From Neorhizobium huautlense (GTDB lineage: Bacteria > Pseudomonadota > Alphaproteobacteria > Rhizobiales > Rhizobiaceae), in assembly GCF_002968575.1 (NCBI RefSeq), contig NZ_PVBM01000008.1:1-64000 (forward strand): 64,000 nt of DNA, written 5' to 3'. Below are positions 17,327 through 23,974 of this stretch, one piece after another (position 1 is the stretch's first letter; every line of letters begins with the position of its first letter). Position numbers and translations under genes: made by a program. The notes under the pieces are model-generated. The model was not told the origin of the DNA and searched no databases. It saw only the letters and a list, made by a program, of their open reading frames with translations.

Positions 17327-19752
17327 GCGCACTTTCGCTGATCGGCACTGAGACCAGTCTTCTTTCGGAGGGCTGGTCATTGCTTTTGAGCGAGCGCGAC
17401 GCCTATTCACTGCCAAGTCATCTGCCGCCTGCCCTCGACGATATTCCGGCGACCGTGCCGGGCACGGCGGCGGCCGCTCTGGAAGCCGCCGGTCGCTTCG
17501 ACCGCGATAAACCGGAGCCTCTGATCGAGAAAGATGCCTGGTATCGCCGCTCGCTTGCCGGCGAGGCACCCGGTACCGCAATCCTTCGCTTTGACGGCCT
17601 CGCCACGGTGGGGGAGGTTTATCTCGGTGATCGGCTGGTCCTCTCGTTTGACAGCATGTTCGAAAGTTACAACGTGCCGGTAGAGCTGACCGGCGGCGAG
17701 ACCCTGTCGATCTGTTTTCGCGCGCTGAAACCGCATCTGGACAAAACCGGACCGCGTGCCCGCTGGCGCCCAAGGCTCATGAACAATCAGGGCCTCCGGC
17801 TGGTTCGCACCACCTCGCTGGGCTTCATGCCCGGCTGGTGCCCCGAAATCCATGCCGTCGGTCCATGGCGACCGGTGTCGCTGGTGAGGCCGGGCGAAGA
17901 CTGCCTTACCGACCTTTCGATCGCCACGGACTTCGTCAGCCACGAGGGCGGCATCCTCAGGGTCGCCTTTTCCTATGAGGGCCCGGCACGCGATCTCCGT
18001 CTGATCTGCAACGGCCGAGAGGCCGAGTTTTCGCTCGCCGACGAAAGATATTCAGCCGAACTTCGTCTGCCTGACGCAAAACCCTGGTGGCCGCATACCC
18101 ATGGTGAGCCTGCGCTTTACGACGTCACCCTGCAGATCGACGGAAAGGCGACGTTGCTTGCCAGAACCGGCTTTCGAAACATGACAGTCGATCGCGGCAC
18201 CGATGGCAATGACTTCGCGGTCCTCATCAACGGCGAGAAGATTTTCTGCCGCGGAGCCGTCTGGACGACAGCCGACATCGTGAAACTGCCGGGCGAGCGC
18301 GCCGCCTATGAGCCATGGCTGAGGCTCGCGAGGGATGCGGGCATGAACATGATCCGTATTCCTGGCGTCGCGGCCTACGAGAGCGGTGACTTCTTCGCGC
18401 TTTGCGACGAGCTCGGGCTTTTGGTCTGGCAGGATTTCATGTTCGCCAATTTCGATTATCCCGCGACCGATCCGGATTTCGTGATTCACGTGAAAAAGGA
18501 AATCTCCCAGTTCCTGAACGCGACACAAGCGTCTCCATCGCTTGCTATCCTTTGCGGCGGCAGTGAAATCTATCAGCAGGGGGCCATGCTCGGTCTGCCG
18601 GAGCGCATCTGGAAAGGAGCGTTCTGCGAAGAGATTCTGGCAGAGCTCGCCGCTCAATACCGGCCGGACCTGCCCTATGTGGCTAATTCCCCTTCCAGCG
18701 GAGCTTTGCCCTTCCATCCCAATGCCGGTGTCGCGCATTACTACGGCGTCGGCGCCTATAAGCGCCCGCTCGAAGATGCGCGGCGGGCGAATGTGCGCTT
18801 TGCCGCCGAATGCCTGGCCTTTTCCAACCTTTCCGGAACCGAGACATTGGCCGGCGGCAAGGCCGGCATTCCTCGCGACGGAGGTGCCGACTGGGATTTC
18901 GAGGACGTGCGCGACCACTATCTCGGCGATCTCTACGCCGTCGACCCGCAGGAGCTTCGGCAGAATGACTTTGAGCGCTATCTCACGCTCTCCCGCGTCG
19001 TTACCGGGGAGGTGATGGAAGCTACTTTTGCCGAATGGCGACGGCCGGGCTCCACCTGCAACGGTGCCGTGGTATTTACCTTTCAGGACGTGATGCCAGG
19101 CCTCGGATGGGGCGTGATCGGCGTTGACGGTCTGCCGAAACCGGCCTGGTACGCGTTGAAAAGGTCGTTTCGGCCGCTTCAAGTCCTCTTCACCGACGAG
19201 GGCACGAATGGGCTCGATGTTCACCTCCTGAACGAGATGCCAGGCAGCTTACCCGTAAGTCTGGAGATTGCCTGCTTGCGGGACGGCAAGCTTCCCGTGG
19301 TTTCCGGCCGCCGCGAGCTGATGCTGCCTGCTCGCGGTAGCGAAAGCCTGGCCTGTACCGACCTCTTCGGCGCCTTCTTCGACACCGGCTATGCCTACCG
19401 CTTCGGACCACCCTCCCACGACGTGACCGTGGCCCGATTGAGGCATGGCGAGACAGGTGCAATTCTCGCAGAGGCCTTTCATTTTCCGCTCGGACGCCCC
19501 TCTGCACTTCATGATGCCGAGATAAGCGCGGCGCTGGTCGAGGATCCCTCAGGGTGCTGGCTGGAACTTGCAACCGACCTTTTCGCACAGTCGGTCAATC
19601 TGGATGTTCCAGGCTACCGCGCTGCCGACAACTGGTTCCATCTGGCGCCGGGCGATAAGAAACGCGTGCGGCTTGTCGCAGAGGTTACTGCGGTTGATCG
19701 GCCGCAGGGTGTCGTCCGCTCACTCGGCAGCCGCCGCCCCATATATTTCTGA
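17323..19752 (+). CDS. glycoside hydrolase family 2 protein (beta-mannosidase-like)
   Basis: An 809-residue cytosolic protein with no signal peptide. It shows the GH2 order: N-terminal jelly-roll sugar-binding domain (WYRRSLAGEAPGTAILRFDGL), immunoglobulin-like domain, TIM barrel (INGEKIFCRGAVWTTADIV, DAGMNMIRIPGVAAYESGDFF), and C-terminal beta domains. The acid/base glutamate appears as Glu415 in LAILCGGSEIYQ, where beta-mannosidases usually have NE, so the residue before it is Ser rather than Asn. The likely nucleophile is Glu496 in VRFAAECLAFSN. GTG 17323 overlaps the DUF1839 stop. Being last in the carrier-protein operon suggests it trims or remodels the sugar acceptor of that pathway. 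Its end overlaps the convergent hydrolase gene by 33 bases. Confidence 0.85.
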   Translation: MSALSLIGTETSLLSEGWSLLLSERDAYSLPSHLPPALDDIPATVPGTAAAALEAAGRFDRDKPEPLIEKDAWYRRSLAGEAPGTAILRFDGLATVGEVYLGDRLVLSFDSMFESYNVPVELTGGETLSICFRALKPHLDKTGPRARWRPRLMNNQGLRLVRTTSLGFMPGWCPEIHAVGPWRPVSLVRPGEDCLTDLSIATDFVSHEGGILRVAFSYEGPARDLRLICNGREAEFSLADERYSAELRLPDAKPWWPHTHGEPALYDVTLQIDGKATLLARTGFRNMTVDRGTDGNDFAVLINGEKIFCRGAVWTTADIVKLPGERAAYEPWLRLARDAGMNMIRIPGVAAYESGDFFALCDELGLLVWQDFMFANFDYPATDPDFVIHVKKEISQFLNATQASPSLAILCGGSEIYQQGAMLGLPERIWKGAFCEEILAELAAQYRPDLPYVANSPSSGALPFHPNAGVAHYYGVGAYKRPLEDARRANVRFAAECLAFSNLSGTETLAGGKAGIPRDGGADWDFEDVRDHYLGDLYAVDPQELRQNDFERYLTLSRVVTGEVMEATFAEWRRPGSTCNGAVVFTFQDVMPGLGWGVIGVDGLPKPAWYALKRSFRPLQVLFTDEGTNGLDVHLLNEMPGSLPVSLEIACLRDGKLPVVSGRRELMLPARGSESLACTDLFGAFFDTGYAYRFGPPSHDVTVARLRHGETGAILAEAFHFPLGRPSALHDAEISAALVEDPSGCWLELATDLFAQSVNLDVPGYRAADNWFHLAPGDKKRVRLVAEVTAVDRPQGVVRSLGSRRPIYF

Positions 19753-21594
19753 TTTTTCCGTGCCGGCCGACGGCGCAAGGCGAAAAGCCAATTGCTGCAC
19801 GGCTTGTAGATAGACGTCACGGGCGTGATCCGGCGTCAGATTGTGGTCCGCATCCGGAATGATAGTCGCCGATACATTGGGAAACCGGGCAAGGCCCGCA
19901 CCGTCGCGGCCAAAATAGAAATTGTAGTGGTCGAGGCCGAGATCATTTTCGCTATAGATCAGCGAGACCTGGACGCCGCGGCGTTTGAGCCGGTCGAAAG
20001 CGCGATAGATCTCCCGCCCCTCTGAGGTAAAATCCCGAAAAACGTGGGTCATCCGGTGGGAAAGCCGCTTGGTAAGAGCCTTGGCAATATTACGGATCGC
20101 CGCACGAAGATCGACGTCACCTTGAAGAACCCGCTTGAAGGTCTCGGCGCGCAGCACCCGTTTTCCGTAATCATCGAGGCTGCGGGTACCGTTGACGATG
20201 GCATCCTCGACCGAGCGCCCCGGGCGCCATCGAAAGACGGCCGGATTGACCAACACACCGCCCGCGATGCGGGCGTCGGTCAGGGCTGACTGAAATCCGA
20301 GATAGGCGCCGCTGCAACGTCCCGCGACAATCACAGGCGCCAATGCACGAGTTTCAAGAAAATCAATCGCCTCCGATACATCGCCGTTCTGCGTGGAATG
20401 ATAAAGGACCTGTTCCGGACGGCCGGGCACGGGGGGGCTGTCGCCGGCATTGGCGGGATCGAAGCGGAGGGAGGGGATACCGGATCGGGCAAGCATCCGC
20501 GCCATCGCCGCCGTCGTGCGTCCCCAGCCGGCATGGCGGTCATAGGCCGAAGTGAGGAACAGCACCGTCGCAGCGCCGCGCTCGTGCAGCGGCTCGCAGA
20601 CGATACCGGAGAGCCGGTTGTTCGACCCGAAACGGACCGGGGTTTCAGCGAAACCGTCACCGGCGAGCGGCGAAACGATGACCGGTTGAGGCCACGTCGC
20701 CAAGTGCTCCGGAATGGGGATAGCCGCGATCCAGTCCACAAGCCTGTCTGCCACCGTCAGCGGCAGTTTCGAAATTGCCGGGTTGGAAACAAGTTTGTCG
20801 TAACCGTCAAAAGCCTGTTCGGTAACGGTGACGCCAAGTGTCGCGAGGCGCGAGGCGAATTCCCGGTCCGCCGGCCGGTCGGCGCGGCCGATCACCAGAG
20901 CCTGCATCGCAGGTGCCCGCTCCAGCGCCATCAGATTGACTTTGCGGATGTTGTCGGCAATTTCAGCCGGCATTGTCAGCGACGCAATCGAGACGCCCGA
21001 CTTGTCACGCTGCGCTTCGGAAAGACCAAGGTTCTCGTCCACCACCTTTGACCAGACGGCAAGCTCCCGGAGATGGAGACGGCCGGATATGACCGGTGCA
21101 AGATAGGCGATCGCTTCCAGGCCCTCGATCTGCCCCGCGGCAGCGGTGGCGACAACTGCGCCGAGGCCTTGCGACACAACGACGATCCGCTCACAGCCGG
21201 AAAGCACCTTGAGCCGCCCGGCTGCGGCAATCAGGCTATCGGACCAGACGGAAAGGCCTTCTGTAAAATCCTTTCCATCCAGCGCGTCGCCTGTTCCAGG
21301 ATAATCGAAGCGAAGGCTCGCAATGCCGCGATCCGCGAGTTTTTCAGAAATGATGCGCCAGAACTTCCGGGTGCACATCTCCTCAAGACCCCAGGGACTG
21401 GCGAAGAGGACGGCGAGGCCGGAAACCGCTGTATCCGGTGACGGGGGCGCAAACAGGCCGACCGTGCTGCCGAAGGTGAAAGACTCGGCGGCCTGCCGCG
21501 GCTGCAACGGCGATGCCTGCACTTCCAGCCGGGCTGTCTTCTCTGCGTCCATCATGGTCGTCTTGGCAATCTCCAGATCATCCTTTCGACGCAT
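19720..21594 (-). CDS. tandem alpha/beta-hydrolase protein
   Basis: About 624 residues from ATG 21594 (ATG 21555 is a plausible alternative with GGAG upstream). It contains two alpha/beta-hydrolase units. Unit 1 has LFASPWGLEE, RFDYPGTGDALDG and the nucleophile elbow VVVSQGLGA with serine; the expected histidine position reads DGYDKLV and seems to lack His. Unit 2 has LFLTSAYDRHAGWGRT, RFDPANAGDSPP and the elbow AGRCSGAYLG, which puts cysteine in the nucleophile place, and keeps a C-terminal histidine in PDADHNLTPDHARD. It resembles hydrolases linked to exopolysaccharide systems. It follows the GH5 gene by 43 bases in the same direction and converges on the glycosidase gene. Confidence 0.8.
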   Translation of the reverse strand: MRRKDDLEIAKTTMMDAEKTARLEVQASPLQPRQAAESFTFGSTVGLFAPPSPDTAVSGLAVLFASPWGLEEMCTRKFWRIISEKLADRGIASLRFDYPGTGDALDGKDFTEGLSVWSDSLIAAAGRLKVLSGCERIVVVSQGLGAVVATAAAGQIEGLEAIAYLAPVISGRLHLRELAVWSKVVDENLGLSEAQRDKSGVSIASLTMPAEIADNIRKVNLMALERAPAMQALVIGRADRPADREFASRLATLGVTVTEQAFDGYDKLVSNPAISKLPLTVADRLVDWIAAIPIPEHLATWPQPVIVSPLAGDGFAETPVRFGSNNRLSGIVCEPLHERGAATVLFLTSAYDRHAGWGRTTAAMARMLARSGIPSLRFDPANAGDSPPVPGRPEQVLYHSTQNGDVSEAIDFLETRALAPVIVAGRCSGAYLGFQSALTDARIAGGVLVNPAVFRWRPGRSVEDAIVNGTRSLDDYGKRVLRAETFKRVLQGDVDLRAAIRNIAKALTKRLSHRMTHVFRDFTSEGREIYRAFDRLKRRGVQVSLIYSENDLGLDHYNFYFGRDGAGLARFPNVSATIIPDADHNLTPDHARDVYLQAVQQLAFRLAPSAGTEKSEIYGAAAAE

Positions 21595-21637
21595 AACCCA
21601 AGCTCGCTTATGTAGGCTTAAGCAATTATCTGAACTT

Positions 21638-22699
21638 TTAGCGATTGCAGCCGGTTTGTTCCGAAAAGAAGCTCGAGAGAACCTGCATCTGCGGCCGGTC
21701 ACCCTCCTTTGTCGGCTGAATGTTGAGCGCCTCGTCCTCCGGCCACCAATCGCCGCCAGCCCAATAGGACCAGCCGAGCCAGACATCGGCATTCTGCTCG
21801 ACTGTCCTCACCATATCGGCGAGCCCCGTCAGGCATTCCGGACTGGCGGGTGCGGCGAACTCGCCGAGAAAACCTCTCCGGCCATGATCCCTCAGCCAGC
21901 CGGCGACATCTTTCACCGCCTTGACGGCGTCCGCGACCCGCGAGCACTCGGACTTCTTTCCGGAAAAGTCCGCATCCAGATATTGATGGAGTTCATAGGC
22001 ATAGTGGTCCTGCGGATCCTCGACCCCGAGCATGACCGAGGCATTGGGCGTGCCGTAGTCGCCCATCGTCCAACTGTGGGCGCCCGTCCAGGCCGTACCC
22101 GGAACCAGCAGCAGGTTGCCGGCGCCTGTCTGGCGGATCGCGGCGATCGCACCGTTCACCGAAAACAGCCAATCTTCCGCCGAAATCCCGTAAGGCTCGT
22201 TCATCAACCCGAAGGCAACGCCTTCCACCCCGACAAAGGCGGCGGCCAGACGACGCCAGAAATCGGCAAAAGCGCTCTGCGGGACGGCTTCAGATCCGAT
22301 TAAATTCCCTCGGAAGCGGGCATAATTATGCGGATCCAAAATGACGGCCATGCCGCTTGCCCGAATGAGCATCACGGTATCGTACAGCCGCTTGAACTCG
22401 GCCGCATCGAAAGGTTCGTGGAGCTCCGGCTGGAGCCTTTCCCACAGAAACGGCAACCGGACGGTGTTGAATCCTTTGCCAGCAAAATAATCGATCGTTT
22501 CCTTGGAAGGATAGACGTATCCGGCGCCGTACTCGGCGCCGAGCTCCCCGAATTCCGCCCCGGCGAGATTCACCCCTCGCAAGCACAGCGGTTCAGCCTT
22601 GGCCGACCCGGCGGCAATCGTGAAGCAGACGAGAACACCAAGCACGTGCAAGCCGGAGGGCCGGTTTTGTCGAAGCGGCTGTTCCACGCCTTCCTCCAT
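21638..22699 (-). CDS. secreted glycoside hydrolase family 5 (cellulase-like) enzyme
   Basis: A 353-residue protein with an N-terminal signal peptide ending near GSAKA (about residue 35) and therefore periplasmic or secreted. The GH5 signatures are RGVNLAGAEF near the start, GFNTVRLPFLWERLQP, LDPHNYAR, the acid/base Glu168 in LMNEPYG, His/Tyr in YELHQYLD, and the nucleophile Glu280 in GFLGEFAAP. All key residues look intact, so it should hydrolyse a beta-1,4-glucan or related polymer. It leads a two-gene leftward operon with the tandem hydrolase and is divergent from purU across 305 bases. Confidence 0.9.
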   Translation of the reverse strand: MEEGVEQPLRQNRPSGLHVLGVLVCFTIAAGSAKAEPLCLRGVNLAGAEFGELGAEYGAGYVYPSKETIDYFAGKGFNTVRLPFLWERLQPELHEPFDAAEFKRLYDTVMLIRASGMAVILDPHNYARFRGNLIGSEAVPQSAFADFWRRLAAAFVGVEGVAFGLMNEPYGISAEDWLFSVNGAIAAIRQTGAGNLLLVPGTAWTGAHSWTMGDYGTPNASVMLGVEDPQDHYAYELHQYLDADFSGKKSECSRVADAVKAVKDVAGWLRDHGRRGFLGEFAAPASPECLTGLADMVRTVEQNADVWLGWSYWAGGDWWPEDEALNIQPTKEGDRPQMQVLSSFFSEQTGCNR

Positions 22700-23004
22700 C
22701 TTAGTTCGGGCAACATGGCATCAGAACCTTTAGCAAATGCCAATGGTTGCCTGGAAACAGCAAGACGGCGGCGATACGCGCCCGGACGACGCAAAGGGAA
22801 CGGAATTTTAGGCAGCCGGCCTTAAGTTCAAGGCAACCGAAAAATATCCGCCGCTTGGCTCAAAACGGCTTCTATGTACACATGACCATATCAGCCCTGC
22901 CATGATTTCAACCAAATTTCCTTTCGAACTTGGGGCGAAATATTGTCTAGGGAATGTTTTGTGTATACACGAATAGCCTGCAGCGACGGAGGAGGGAGAT
23001 CTAG
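22700..23004. promoter_or_regulatory. divergent promoter region between the GH5 gene and purU
   Basis: A 305-base gap with no supported gene. The right end carries a strong GGAGGAGGG ribosome-binding site for purU and, 34 bases before its ATG, the perfect palindrome GTGTATACAC. The remainder shows nothing I can name. Confidence 0.5.
22961..22970. promoter_or_regulatory. perfect palindrome GTGTATACAC before purU
   Basis: A 10-bp dyad with a GTATAC centre, resembling half-site pairs bound by GntR/FadR-type regulators. It lies 34 bases before the purU ATG, a position suited to repression. No regulator gene is adjacent, so the protein is unknown. Confidence 0.35.
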
Positions 23005-23889
23005 ATGAAGACTTATGTTCTGAGGGTATCGTGCGAGTCGACGCGCGGCATCGTGGCGGCGATATCCGGGTTCCTGGCCGAGATGGGCTGCAACATCATC
23101 GACAGTTCGCAATTCGACGACCTCGACACCGGCAAATTCTTCATGCGCGTCAGCTTTCTGTCCGAAGAAGGCGCCGAGCGCCCGGCACTCGTCGAGGGCT
23201 TCAAACCGATCGCCGACAGGTTCGAGATGGACTGGGAGATATTCGATGCGGAGGACCGCATCAAGGTTCTCCTGATGGTCTCGCGCTTCGGTCATTGCCT
23301 GAACGACCTGCTCTACCGCTGGCGGATCGGCGCCTTGCCGATCGACATCGTGGGCGTTGTCTCCAACCATTTCGATTACCAGAAACTGGTGGTCAACAAC
23401 GACATCCCCTTCCACCACATCAAGGTGACGAAGGATAACAAGCCCAAGGCGGAAGCCCAGCTGATGGATGTCGTCGAGTCGACCGGCACCGAACTGATCG
23501 TGCTGGCCCGCTACATGCAGGTTCTGTCCGACCAGCTCTGCGCCAAGATGTCTGGGAGGATCATCAATATCCACCATTCCTTCCTGCCGAGCTTCAAGGG
23601 CGCCAACCCTTACAAACAGGCCTATCAGCGTGGAGTGAAGCTGATCGGCGCGACCGCTCACTATGTCACAGCCGATCTCGACGAAGGACCGATCATCGAA
23701 CAGGACACGGTGCGCATTACCCACGCGCAAAGCCCGGACGATTATGTTTCGCTCGGCCGTGACGTGGAAAGCCAGGTTCTCGCCCGCGCCATCCACGCCC
23801 ATATCCACCACCGCACCTTTATCAACGGCAACCGCACCGTCGTCTTCCCGCCGAGCCCGGGCTCCTATGCTTCCGAGAGAATGGGCTGA
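23005..23889 (+). CDS. purU: formyltetrahydrofolate deformylase
   Basis: Hydrolyses 10-formyl-THF to THF and formate, balancing one-carbon pools. The 294-residue product has an N-terminal ACT domain (VLRVSCESTRGIVAAISGFLAEMGCNIIDSSQ, about 1-85) and a C-terminal formyl-transferase fold with INIHHSFLPSFKGANPY and GATAHYVTADLDEGPIIEQD, which hold the catalytic Asn/His/Asp region. Start ATG 23005 has a very strong Shine-Dalgarno sequence. Rhizobia often have several purU copies, some serving methylated-amine or choline breakdown. No such genes are adjacent here; the next gene is a degenerate three-domain protein 85 bases on. Confidence 0.95.
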   Translation: MKTYVLRVSCESTRGIVAAISGFLAEMGCNIIDSSQFDDLDTGKFFMRVSFLSEEGAERPALVEGFKPIADRFEMDWEIFDAEDRIKVLLMVSRFGHCLNDLLYRWRIGALPIDIVGVVSNHFDYQKLVVNNDIPFHHIKVTKDNKPKAEAQLMDVVESTGTELIVLARYMQVLSDQLCAKMSGRIINIHHSFLPSFKGANPYKQAYQRGVKLIGATAHYVTADLDEGPIIEQDTVRITHAQSPDDYVSLGRDVESQVLARAIHAHIHHRTFINGNRTVVFPPSPGSYASERMG

Positions 23890-23974
23890 GGCAGCGCGCT
23901 AACTAGCCGAGAGCCTATGGACGCGCGGTTCCGCCGCTCTATCCTCTTCGGGAGCGCCCCTTCCGGAGAGGCTT

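Noticed and set aside
16355-17773. 472-codon minus-strand frame opposite DUF1839 and the GH2 gene
   Set aside because: Composition is that of an antisense shadow, and both plus-strand genes are joined by a stop-start overlap.
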